Source: Phytomonas francai (Eukaryota; Euglenozoa; Kinetoplastea; Trypanosomatida; Trypanosomatidae). Taken from it: 64,000 nucleotides of DNA. Under the pieces are notes generated by a model. The model was not told the origin of the DNA. It worked only from the letters and a program-made list of their open reading frames with translations, and made no database searches. Positions 9,387 through 17,986 of the stretch are shown here, one piece after another. The stretch lies in contig MJCC01000007.1 in NCBI GenBank assembly GCA_001766655.1, positions 758,447 through 822,446 of the forward strand, given 5' to 3'. A program made the translations under genes and the position numbers. Position 1 is the first letter of the stretch. Each line of letters opens with the position of its first letter.

Positions 9387-11201
9387 ATGTACACCAAAAA
9401 GGCCTTTCTGCAATGGAGCTTAGGGCTAATGTTTCTATGCGTCGGTCTGTGGTCCCTAGGTCCTATGCTTTCCGTGACGTTTTGGTCTTCCAGCACCGGC
9501 TTTTTAGGCATCAATGGAGTCTGGGAAAACCAACTCAATGTCTCCTCGAATGTATTTCCCTCTGTGGGCCTGTGGACAGGAAACGAGGTTTTAAATAGCA
9601 CCCAAGTCGCCTTTTTTTACAGCAATGAGTCTGTACGATATCAAACAGTGGCAGGAAGTACTAGCAAGAACCCCTGCGATGCTAAATCCTCTTCTGAGGA
9701 GTGCTTTGTATGGTCAACGCGAAACACCACTGCGATGCCGCTCCAGGGAAATATCGTTATTTTGCCCAACGCGCATGAACTTGGTGGCATTCACTATCAG
9801 TACTGGAATATTCTGGTGCATGACGGCACCACGGTGAGCGGCGAGAAGACGAAGTTCGTCCTCAGAGGAGCCTGGGATAATCTATCCTCCACAGAGGAGA
9901 GGTGGGTGGCGATCGGCTATAGTATGCGGGATATGAAGATGCGAAACTTCCAAGCGCAGGCCGAAGCAAACGACGACGCTCTGTATTATCGTCTGGCAGC
10001 GAAGTACCTCCAAGGCAATCTTACCAGTGTGGAGTCCGCCAAGTTGTTCAGCAAAGTCTACGAGATCGAGCAAAAGCAACAGCACACCACCAATAACACC
10101 GGGAAGAGGGATAATGATACGGATAAAAGCAAGATCACTTACGAGGACATCATTAGCCCCTTCTGTGTGTGGCTTGGTGAGATTATTTTCAGGGATTCGA
10201 ACGGTACGGTAGGACATATGTGGTCGACCTGCGGTGATGCAGTGAGCTGGTCGTCAAGCGTACAAGGCTTCCGCGCGTGGTCGCGGCTCACGAATTGGTA
10301 TGGGATCGGGCTCCTTTTCCTGCAGGCGCTCCCAATGCTATGGGGATGCTGGCATCAACTGCAGTGGATCCGACACTCCCGCACCCACACGCTTCGGGTA
10401 AGCCTCCTCCAGATGTTACTCCTTCTTTTCTGGACATCCTTCTATGGCAAGGCGATCCAAAGGTTCTCCATGTACACCCCGTTATTGGGGAAACTCTTGA
10501 GCCTTATCGAGATCTTCTCCTTGTTCAACCAGATCATGATATGGAGCCTGATCAGTAAAACCTATCAAGAGCACATGAACTCCCTGAACCGCATCCCCAA
10601 CGAATTAGATAATGGTCTATTTCAGGCCCTGATTATCATTCAGACCGGCCTCATATCATGGGATCTGTTATCAGATTACCTGACGAGCGCGTATTTTTTA
10701 GCCCCCTCGCTGGGGCTTTTCTGGTTTCCGCAGGTCGTTCATTTCTTCACCTCGAACGGCTGGGCCGGGCTGACGGTGCCGTTTATTCTCGGCAGCGCCT
10801 CGCATGCCTTTACCCCGATGCTTCTTCTTCTTGTATGGGCCCCGACGCCATGGACGCTGCCGGAAGGGGCGTGGATGCGGATTTTGCTGGGAATGCTGGT
10901 GTTTTCTCTGGAGTCCGCGATGCTGGTCACTCTGCGGTGGAAGGCGAATAGCTATATTCTACCACATTGGCTGGCGCCCTGGCGGCATCGGTACGTCGTT
11001 TCGCTTGAAGTTCAGAACACCGCTTTGCGAGAGAATCCTCTCTGCCCGATTTGCCGAAATAACCTCCGTGAAGGGTGGGATGAATCGGATGAGCTGTGGC
11101 GTACGCCGTGTAATCACTTCTTTCATAAGTCGTGCTTACAGCGATGGATGGATGAGAGCCACAATTGCCCACTATGCCGGCGGTTCTTACCGGAACCGTA
11201 A
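9387..11201 (+). CDS. Tul1/Dsc1-type transmembrane RING E3 ubiquitin ligase
   Basis: From ATG 9387 the protein has 604 residues and begins with a hydrophobic signal-anchor (FLQWSLGLMFLCVGLWSLG). A lumenal domain of about 280 residues follows, with several N-glycosylation sequons (NVS, NST, NLS). Several membrane segments lie between about 310 and 530, and a RING-H2 finger closes the protein: CPIC at residue 553, then a CNHFFHKSCL core and CPLC just before the C-terminus. Signal peptide, lumenal domain, multi-pass membrane region and a RING at the extreme C-terminus is the layout of yeast Tul1 and fission-yeast Dsc1, Golgi/endosomal ligases that ubiquitinate membrane proteins for sorting or degradation. 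An in-frame ATG at 9237 would add 50 residues encoded through a homopolymer block and hide the signal sequence, so I reject it. The Tul1 assignment rests on architecture. Confidence 0.88.
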   Translation: MYTKKAFLQWSLGLMFLCVGLWSLGPMLSVTFWSSSTGFLGINGVWENQLNVSSNVFPSVGLWTGNEVLNSTQVAFFYSNESVRYQTVAGSTSKNPCDAKSSSEECFVWSTRNTTAMPLQGNIVILPNAHELGGIHYQYWNILVHDGTTVSGEKTKFVLRGAWDNLSSTEERWVAIGYSMRDMKMRNFQAQAEANDDALYYRLAAKYLQGNLTSVESAKLFSKVYEIEQKQQHTTNNTGKRDNDTDKSKITYEDIISPFCVWLGEIIFRDSNGTVGHMWSTCGDAVSWSSSVQGFRAWSRLTNWYGIGLLFLQALPMLWGCWHQLQWIRHSRTHTLRVSLLQMLLLLFWTSFYGKAIQRFSMYTPLLGKLLSLIEIFSLFNQIMIWSLISKTYQEHMNSLNRIPNELDNGLFQALIIIQTGLISWDLLSDYLTSAYFLAPSLGLFWFPQVVHFFTSNGWAGLTVPFILGSASHAFTPMLLLLVWAPTPWTLPEGAWMRILLGMLVFSLESAMLVTLRWKANSYILPHWLAPWRHRYVVSLEVQNTALRENPLCPICRNNLREGWDESDELWRTPCNHFFHKSCLQRWMDESHNCPLCRRFLPEP

Positions 11202-11578
11202 AACATTGGCAGAAAAAAGGAAGAGAAAACTCAAGATATTTCTCGTATAAAACCCCTGTAGATCAGTGGCAATTATGAATTAATGCACTTTTTGTTGTTC
11301 GATAAGCATCGGGTTTATATTTGCTTCTTTTATGTCCATGCTTTTGGTTGTACCATACTGAAATGATACCTTTAAAAGAGGAAAAAATACGAATCGTCTT
11401 CATTTTCTGCTTCTATTATTGTGAAGGTTGCTGTAGCGTAAAACGAGAAGCCTGTTGAGACAGGTTTAGGTAATCATTTTCTCTCTATTTCACTTTTTGT
11501 TTCTTGCAATCCCTTTTGGTATGATTTACACTACATTAATCGAAACTCTGGACGCCTACTCCGCTCTTTCTATTTCTT

Positions 11579-11610
<32 letters not shown>

Positions 11611-11699
11611 CGTATATTACAAATCAAAAAAAAAAACAGGAAACTTTTAGTGTAGTGAAAAAAAGAAAGGGTTACTATCGTTATCTTATATAGCCTGTG
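11202..11699. other. Intergenic region
   Basis: No gene is seen. It is T-rich with pyrimidine tracts, a (TA)n microsatellite and an A10 run just upstream of the next gene. Confidence 0.6.
11579..11612. repeat. (TA)n microsatellite
   Basis: TA units with TG and CG interruptions. Confidence 0.9.
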
Positions 11700-12770
11700 A
11701 TGAACCAAAGCGTTGGTATCGGATATAGGCATAACTTGGGGTATAAAACCAATACCCCATACACCGAACCCCTAGAACGTCAACAAGGCTATACCAAGCC
11801 AGATTTGACAGCCCCACAGCATTTTTTAGTTATTATCGGTAGCGCCCTCGCTGCGGCCTGTGCGCAACGCCCGATTCACCAACTCGAGAAGTTTTACTTT
11901 CTCTCCGATGTTCCCGGTGAAAGTAGCCGGATCGGAGTATCCGAGAAGCAGGCGGAGTTCCTCCGAGCGCTTTTCCATACACGTTGGTGGGCTGGTCCGC
12001 CTCTATGGCGTGGTACACTCAGTGGGGCCTTTAGTTTGGGGGTTTTTATCTACCTAAGAAACCGATTTCAGATGGAAAGAAAAAAATCCATCTACGGGTT
12101 TACCGCTGGAGCAGCAACAGGAATAGTTTACGCGGTGGCTTGTCATCCATATGATGTTCTGCGTGCGACCGCGGAGGCTCCAAACGGGCCTAAAAACTTT
12201 AGCGGGCCCATGGATGTTTTGTGGACAGCTTTAACCAAAAAAAGGTCGGTTTTGTTAGGTCTTTATCGTGGTTTTTCTACCATGGCGCCCGCTTACGCCA
12301 TGCAGTATGGGGTGCAGTTCGGTTTGTATAATTACCTTTGCTACGATATTTACCGCGGCCCTCTTGCGCTTTTCTTTTATTGTCATTTAGCCGCCTTTTC
12401 GGGGCAGGTGGTACTCTTCCCTTTTTTGCGTCTTCGCCAACAACTCCAAGTCGTGAATTCCCGAGTGCAGTTAAAGCGTTTAGGTTATCGCTTTCTTATT
12501 CGCGAGATACATCGGCGTTATGGCCTTTCAAAGGTCTACGACGGTTTCTTTTCCTCGAAGCCGATACTCAATGCAATTCCCCCCGCCTTGCTCCTGATGT
12601 TTTACGATGTGTCCTCAAGACGGTATACCGAATACCTGAATCCGGAAAAAAAAACGCGAGCAAATCCCTCCCAAATGCTCGGCTCGGTACGGCTGCCCTC
12701 TTACGTAACCTCGCCCAAACCTTATGAATTCGAGAACTCTTCCCCTTTGGCCGTGCAATTAAAAGGCTAA
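11700..12770 (+). CDS. Divergent mitochondrial carrier family protein
   Basis: The protein has 356 residues from ATG 11700; an in-frame GTG directly before it is not needed. Residues 130-250 carry a recognisable carrier repeat: a small-residue helix (FTAGAATGIVYAVACHPYD), then HPYDVLRA, which matches the PxD/ExxK/R signature, and a downstream loop ending GLYRGFSTMAPAYAMQYG, typical of the second half of a repeat. The other two repeats are weak, and the flanking tails are longer than in standard carriers of about 300 residues. Mitochondrial carriers exchange metabolites across the inner membrane. The substrate cannot be inferred, and a structural or import role is possible because the signatures are degenerate. 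Confidence 0.75.
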   Translation: MNQSVGIGYRHNLGYKTNTPYTEPLERQQGYTKPDLTAPQHFLVIIGSALAAACAQRPIHQLEKFYFLSDVPGESSRIGVSEKQAEFLRALFHTRWWAGPPLWRGTLSGAFSLGVFIYLRNRFQMERKKSIYGFTAGAATGIVYAVACHPYDVLRATAEAPNGPKNFSGPMDVLWTALTKKRSVLLGLYRGFSTMAPAYAMQYGVQFGLYNYLCYDIYRGPLALFFYCHLAAFSGQVVLFPFLRLRQQLQVVNSRVQLKRLGYRFLIREIHRRYGLSKVYDGFFSSKPILNAIPPALLLMFYDVSSRRYTEYLNPEKKTRANPSQMLGSVRLPSYVTSPKPYEFENSSPLAVQLKG

Positions 12771-13346
12771 GCATCCCTGGAAGCAAGCAAATACTTGAGA
12801 AGACAATGTTGATTCTTTTGGTAGTAGCCAGGGCGCATCACTCGGTGCTTGCGCCTATTTAGTAGATTTAGATTGACGTAGAGCGTTTTTGTGTTTAGTT
12901 GTTGAATTGCTGCTCATGATTCACAATCATGCGGCATTTATTGCACTTACTCTACCATCAGCTTAACCTTTCTGCGTCTATGCGGGCGTGGATGTGATTA
13001 GCCATCCTGGATGTTTCACTTCTTTTCGCTATAGTATAAATTTCCAATTTTAATCTTTACCCGTCTATTTTGCTTCTTGTTTTTCAAAAATTCCCATTCA
13101 TGAAGGGGAAGACATTTTTCCTTTTCTTTAGCTGGCCAAGGGAGTTGGGCGTGTTTATCTACTGTAAACCCCACCGCACTTTTATTTTTGGGGTTCTACA
13201 ATAGTGAGGCAATCCCCTAGGACCCCATCAAAGAAAAAAGTGCATACATGGATATATACGGACAATAACACCAAGGCAAACCGTATATATCCATCCACAC
13301 ACGTAGATATATATATATATATATGGATGTGTATATGTAATCGATC
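12771..13346. other. Intergenic region
   Basis: No gene or RNA is recognised. It is T-rich in the middle and ends with a (TA)n tract just before the next start codon. Confidence 0.6.
13306..13324. repeat. (TA)n microsatellite
   Basis: Short AT/TA tract ending about 20 bases before the next ATG. Confidence 0.85.
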
Positions 13347-14273
13347 ATGAACTTCATTCAGAACGCGCTGTCGGAGTACAAGACCCGTCTCGAGGTCTCG
13401 CGTGCGGTGAGGCAGGCCGTGCGTCAGCGCGACCCGGGCCCGCGCTGGTGCGTCGCGGATCTGGCGGACCGGCAGCCCGCGGCCGTCCTCGACGCCCTCC
13501 TCGCGAGCCTCTCGTCGGGGAAGGCCGAGGCCGCGACGGGCGCCCTTCTCCTCCTCGAGCACCTCGTCGCGGTCTGCAACTTCGGCTTCCACCGCGCCCT
13601 CGCGCGCGGCGGGGCCCTGCAGGAGCGGCTGCTCGCCCTCGCCCTGCGCCGCGCCGAGGACGCGCCGCGGCGGGCCGCCCAGCGACTCGCCCGGCTCACC
13701 CTCCTCGAGTACTCGCGGGTCTTCGCCGACGAGGCCGAGCTCCGCGGGCTCGCCGAGCTCCGCGGCGCCTTCGAGGCCAGGGCGGGGAAGAGCCTGCTGC
13801 GCTGCCTCAACGTCCAGCGGCGCCGCGTCGGCTTCCGCGAGGTCGGCCCCGCGGACGTCATGCTGCTGAGCCCGGACGAAGGGGAAGGGGAAGGGGAGGG
13901 CGAGGGGAGGGGGAGGGGGAAGGGGGGGGTGCGGGAGCTCGCGCCGCTGCGCTTTAGCGCGGCCGAGGTGTCGCCCTGCGGGGTCTGCGGGTACCTGAAC
14001 GCGCCCTCGGGCACGCGGTGCGCGGCCTGCGAGACGGTGCGGCAGCACCCAGCCCCCGCCGCGAGCTCGCGGGGCGGGGAGAAGGAGGGGGAGACAAGCG
14101 CACGGGACGGCGAGGAGGCATCGGGAACCGAGGGAGAAGCCTCGCAGAACGCGGCTTCGTCGATGGTGGAATCGGATAGTCAGGGGGATCGGAGTCCGAA
14201 GGAGAAGGATCCTGATCTAATGAATGAAACTGGTGATAAATTGTCATCGGAGTTGCAAAAAGAAACAAAATAG
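13347..14273 (+). CDS. Helical-repeat (VHS/ENTH-like) protein with RanBP2-type zinc finger
   Basis: The protein has 308 residues. Residues 1-170 are Ala/Leu/Arg-rich and helical, with a segment (ALLLLEHLVAVCNFGF) like the helices of VHS, ENTH or ARM-type superhelices. A low-complexity Gly-Glu/Gly-Arg stretch follows at about 178-192, encoded by a purine tract. A RanBP2-type zinc finger is clear at about 210-232 (CGVCGYLN, then GTRCAAC). The C-terminal 70 residues are acidic and Ser/Glu-rich, with strong disorder character. RanBP2 fingers bind ubiquitin or single-stranded RNA; together with a VHS-like domain this could mean ubiquitin-dependent sorting, but that is inference. GC content is very high up to about 14.1 kb and then drops within the same frame. 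Confidence 0.8.
   Translation: MNFIQNALSEYKTRLEVSRAVRQAVRQRDPGPRWCVADLADRQPAAVLDALLASLSSGKAEAATGALLLLEHLVAVCNFGFHRALARGGALQERLLALALRRAEDAPRRAAQRLARLTLLEYSRVFADEAELRGLAELRGAFEARAGKSLLRCLNVQRRRVGFREVGPADVMLLSPDEGEGEGEGEGRGRGKGGVRELAPLRFSAAEVSPCGVCGYLNAPSGTRCAACETVRQHPAPAASSRGGEKEGETSARDGEEASGTEGEASQNAASSMVESDSQGDRSPKEKDPDLMNETGDKLSSELQKETK
13876..13928 (+). repeat. Purine-rich G-tract repeat inside a coding region
   Basis: GGGGAA/GGGGAG-type units on the coding strand with only one pyrimidine, encoding alternating Gly-Glu and Gly-Arg. It contains many runs of four or more G and could form a G-quadruplex or triplex. Confidence 0.85.
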
Positions 14274-15079
14274 AGTAACATTTAGTGTTCGTATTCGGGG
14301 GGAGGGGGCCGATAGAGTGCACCGCGCTGAGTTGTGTTTTTTTTTTAAGGATTAGGGGTGGACTAATGAAATGCGAAATAATGCAAAGTCTCTTCGGAAG
14401 GTTTATATAAACATTCAAAGCTCGCTCTTCTATGTTTCATTGTATAAGCTACTTATACAACAAAGGGGTATGCACTTCGTGTATTTAAAAAAAATGGGAT
14501 CCTAAATTTCTACCAGCACAGCACTGTTCTAGATAAAAAATTTCAATATGATTGATCGGTTTCTGTTCAGAAATGGCATTCTAGTTTGCACCTCTTGGAA
14601 TAATAAATGGAAAAGTTTCTCAAAAAGCTCGCTTCATATTACTTTATACGGTTCTCGAGGATGTTTCTCATTTCGTAGAATTGAGATTTTCGTCTGAATT
14701 TTTTGCGATGCTTCTTTGTCTCACATTTTTTCTGTTCGTTATCTAAAAGAAAGGAAATGGGAAAACGAAACGTAGGTACTTTTTCCTTTAATTGCTATCT
14801 TGCATAGTACGTTTTATGTGTTTTAAAAGATAAGCCTCGCGTCTTTTTTCCTCTTTATCATTTTTTGGAGGTTCGCGTTTCTAAATCGGCGTCCTCTTTT
14901 TCCGTGTTATCCCTGTAATGAGTCCAAAAAGAAGAAGCACACGTGTATAACGAAATCATAAAGGCTTCCTCCCATCACATTTTTTTTATTTACTATTATT
15001 ATATTAGAAAGTGAGAGCGCGCGCGCGAGGAATTAGTTAGCTTTCCTTTATTTTGTTTAGTGAGAGTTTTACGAAGGAG
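14274..15079. other. Intergenic region, 0.8 kb
   Basis: No gene is seen. It is AT-rich with T9 and A8 runs, several pyrimidine tracts between 14740 and 14900, and a GC-alternating GAGAGCGCGCGCGCGAGG near 15012. A TTG at 15053 is in frame with Dim1 but is not a credible start. Confidence 0.6.
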
Positions 15080-16138
15080 ATGCCCAAGGCCCCTCGCGCC
15101 GTCCCCATGGGCGTCATCTCTGCCGAGCCGGTTCAATCCTCTTCGTGCAAACTGAAATTCGCGACCAAAGTGACTGTTTTAGGAAAAAGCGTACCACAAG
15201 GGCACAAAGAAAAAGAAAGGAATAAGAGAAGCAAAAAAGATGCTGTGGGCTCCAAAACTGGCGGTGGGCAGTCTGGAATGGTCTTTAACAAGGGATTTGG
15301 GCAGCATATTCTCAAAAACCCGCTCGTCATCGCGGCGATAGCGGAGAAAGCGGCGATTAAACCAACGGATATCGTAGTGGAGATCGGACCGGGTACGGGG
15401 AACCTCACGGAAAAGCTTTTGCAGTGCGCAAAACGAGTCATTGCGTTCGAAATCGATCCCCGTATGGTGGCAGAGCTACATAAACGCTTTCAGGGCACCT
15501 CGCTCGCATCGAAATTGCAGATCATTCGTGGGAATTGCCTCGAGCAGGAGTTTCCGTATTTTGATAAGTGCGTCGCGAACGTCCCGTACGCGATTTCGTC
15601 GGCATTGATCTTTAAATTATTAAAAAATCCGACTTTTAAGTGCGCAGTACTGATGTTCCAGCGGGAGTTTGCCCTTCGAGTGTGCGCACAGCCCGGTTCA
15701 GAGGCTTATTGTCGTCTTTCTGTTAACGCGCAGCTCCTCGCGCGTTGTTCACATATGATGAAAATTAGCAAAAATAGCTTTAATCCTCCTCCAAAAGTAG
15801 AATCAAGCGTGATTCGTATCGATCCCAAGCACCCGAAACCGGATGTCGACTTCGAGGAATGGGATGGCATGGTGAAGATGATATTTAACCGGAAAAACAA
15901 AAAAGTAGCGTCCATATTCCGCACTAAAACAGCAATTCAAACCCTCTATGAAAAATACATTAGCTATCAGAAGATGCAAGGACAATCAGAAGGGGATGTG
16001 AGCCTGGAAACGTTTAAGGCGCTCCTTGATAGCGTCCTTGCTAATCCGCTTTTTGAACAGCGCGGGCGTCTGCTCGACGAGGAGGCGCTCATGACACTTC
16101 TAGGGCATTTTACTCGGAATGGAATCCACTTTATTTAA
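15080..16138 (+). CDS. DIM1: Dim1/KsgA-type rRNA adenine dimethyltransferase
   Basis: The 352-residue protein starts at ATG 15080. After a basic N-terminal extension of about 65 residues comes a complete class I methyltransferase of the KsgA/Dim1 family: GQHILKNP near the start of the domain, the AdoMet loop EIGPGTGNLT (about residues 102-111), an acidic strand end (AFEIDPRM), and the catalytic NVPYAISS motif, corresponding to the family N-(L/I)-PY box. A family-typical MFQREFA follows, and the C-terminal helical domain is full length. The enzyme dimethylates two adjacent adenines in the 3' hairpin of small-subunit rRNA. The length suits cytosolic/nucleolar Dim1, acting in 18S processing; a mitochondrial TFB-like copy is the alternative, given the N-terminal extension. 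Confidence 0.95.
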   Translation: MPKAPRAVPMGVISAEPVQSSSCKLKFATKVTVLGKSVPQGHKEKERNKRSKKDAVGSKTGGGQSGMVFNKGFGQHILKNPLVIAAIAEKAAIKPTDIVVEIGPGTGNLTEKLLQCAKRVIAFEIDPRMVAELHKRFQGTSLASKLQIIRGNCLEQEFPYFDKCVANVPYAISSALIFKLLKNPTFKCAVLMFQREFALRVCAQPGSEAYCRLSVNAQLLARCSHMMKISKNSFNPPPKVESSVIRIDPKHPKPDVDFEEWDGMVKMIFNRKNKKVASIFRTKTAIQTLYEKYISYQKMQGQSEGDVSLETFKALLDSVLANPLFEQRGRLLDEEALMTLLGHFTRNGIHFI

Positions 16139-16140
16139 TA

Positions 16141-16164
16141 GAGAGAGAGAGAGAGAGAGAGAGA
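16141..16164. repeat. (GA)12 microsatellite
   Basis: Twelve GA units two bases after the Dim1 TAA stop. Confidence 0.9.
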
Positions 16165-16583
16165 AACGGATATCAAAATGGGGGAAGGATGGGCTCTTTG
16201 GAATTTCAATATGTCCGCTCTTGGGGGTATATCTTGAGGTTCATCCTTTCATTAGAGAGGGTGAAAGTGCTATGTGTTCAACAACCTCTTGGTTGGGGTA
16301 CTTGGTAGTATCATGCGGATCCTGTTTCTACTTGCGTTCGTATTTAATCTTTTTGCCTGATGGCAGAAACTACGATAATGCTCACCGCGCCAAACGTTTA
16401 ATGCTGTATTCAAGTAAAAAATACTTAAATGGTAAATCGAATAAAAATAAAAGAATAATTTCTCAAAATGTCAGCTAAGGCGCTTGTTGGCCAATGGAGA
16501 GAAGGCAGCATTGGAACATACTGTTAAGGTGCATATTCCATTATTTCACTTTATCTCTTTCTCATTTTATTATGAATTTTATG

Positions 16584-16584
<1 letters not shown>

Positions 16585-16633
<49 letters not shown>
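16585..16633. repeat. (TA)n(TG)n compound microsatellite
   Basis: About 19 TA units continuing into TGTGTGTG. Confidence 0.9.
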
Positions 16634-16914
16634 AGCATAAAAGTAAGAATCCGTTTTATAGTTCTACACTAACACGGAAAAGTCGATTATCTTCTACTTG
16701 AGCGCTCTTGCCTCCCCGTTTATTCATTTGCCAACGCGTCGAAACACAGGCATCCCCGCATAAGGAAAAGCAGGGCAAACTATCAATCCGTCTAGCCAAT
16801 CCATCCAACCCTCCCAGACACTCGCGTGGGGCTGCGCTTGCGTGGGATTGCAGCTCCGATTCGGGTTCGTGCCGTCACAGACACCGGTCCTCCCGCCGTC
16901 ACACGCAAAGGAGT

Positions 16915-16962
16915 CCGGAAGGAAAGGGAAAGGAAAGGAAAGGAAAGGGAAAGGAAGGAAGG
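16915..16962 (+). repeat. GGAAA-type purine tract in a 5' leader
   Basis: An almost pure G/A tract built of GGAAA and GGAAG units, ending directly before ATG 16964. Confidence 0.85.
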
Positions 16963-16963
16963 G

Positions 16964-17308
16964 ATGTGGCGCCAGCCTCGTGTGTTACTCCCGCGGCGAG
17001 CCCCCCTGGGGGGGGGCGCCCCGGCCCTCCTGCTGGGCCGCCGCTACGTCGCGGATAAAATCCTCATCGGAAGCTGCTCGGCGGGCCTCACCGCCTGCTC
17101 CACCCTCGGCCTCTTCCACCTCCTCGTGGTACCGCTGACCTCGACGATCGCGTTGGCGACGATGGCGACCGCGACCGCGTCCGGTGCCCTCTGCGTGATC
17201 GACGGCGGAAGCCAAGACGGGACGACCTTCGGCGCGATCGTCGGGATCTTCATCGGCGGACTCGGCGGATTCTACGCGAAGTCCCAGAATGAGCCCTGGA
17301 ATAAGTAA
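16964..17308 (+). CDS. Small membrane protein, 114 aa, probably mitochondrial
   Basis: I choose ATG 16964 because frames upstream translate a GGAAA-type repeat. The first 30 residues are Arg-rich without acidic residues (MWRQPRVLLPRRAP), like a mitochondrial presequence. Two to three Ala/Gly/Leu-rich membrane helices follow (about 35-58, 60-78 and 87-104), the last with a GxxxG-like pattern (GAIVGIFIGGLGG). The tail is short and polar. The coding part is very GC-rich. The family is unknown to me; a small inner-membrane assembly or complex subunit would fit the look of the protein, but no function is shown. Confidence 0.65.
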   Translation: MWRQPRVLLPRRAPLGGGAPALLLGRRYVADKILIGSCSAGLTACSTLGLFHLLVVPLTSTIALATMATATASGALCVIDGGSQDGTTFGAIVGIFIGGLGGFYAKSQNEPWNK

Positions 17309-17986
17309 ATCCGCCTGGTATGCACACACACGCCCAACCCATCCAACGCCACTGCCTCCTCTTTCTCCATAACGAGCAAAATAAAGAGAATGGCTGTTGT
17401 TGTTGTTTGGGGGGGGGGGAGCGCGAAGTTGTGTAACGGCATGTTTTTTGTATTGGCATTATTTCCATCGCCTGCAAAAAGATCTGGTCTTACTTTTCAC
17501 AACTCAGATCGATTCTAGTCTTCTTGCCTCAAATCGTATGTAATGCTCGATCTGAGAAACACAGAACGCATACCATGTGCCGCGCACCTTTTACATAATT
17601 TATTTATAAAAATGCGCCTCTGATGTTCATTTTTCTTGATAAGAAAAGTAAATAGGCCAGCAGATAGACATAATAAAGACTCAGTGATTCGATATTTTTG
17701 GCTCTCACAGTACACCTATTTAAACCCAATCATGTTGCGTTGAATAATAATAACAACGGAGTGCTAACATAATACCCAAAAAAACTACACCCAAAAAAAA
17801 AAACTATCTTTTCCTTTTCATACCCTCTCCTACTGAGACCTACACTAAGAACATCTCTTCCGCGGGAAGGGTATAACAAAAAGAGGAGCACAGTATATAT
17901 ATATATATATATATATCGATCCCCATCTTTACTTACAATCTGATTTTTTTCATAGCAAATATAAAGGGGAGATTTCCTTTTTCCGT
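17309..17986. other. Intergenic region
   Basis: No gene is seen. It holds a G10 run near 17410, an A10 run near 17800, a (TA)n tract, and a clear splice-acceptor candidate for the next gene: T7 then CATAG, with the AG at 17954-17955. Confidence 0.65.
17893..17916. repeat. (TA)n microsatellite
   Basis: Eleven to twelve TA units. Confidence 0.9.

Larger units (their letters stand above)
16139..16963. other. Intergenic region, 0.8 kb, with three simple repeats
   Basis: It contains a (GA)n tract right after the Dim1 stop, a long (TA)n tract followed by (TG)n, and a GGAAA-type purine tract immediately before the next start codon. No gene is recognised; short frames here mainly translate the repeats. 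Confidence 0.6.

Noticed and set aside
13182..14048. Minus-strand frame of 288 codons over the RanBP2 finger gene
   Set aside because: Arises from GC-rich third positions; it runs into a (TA)n repeat, translated as alternating Ile/Tyr/His.
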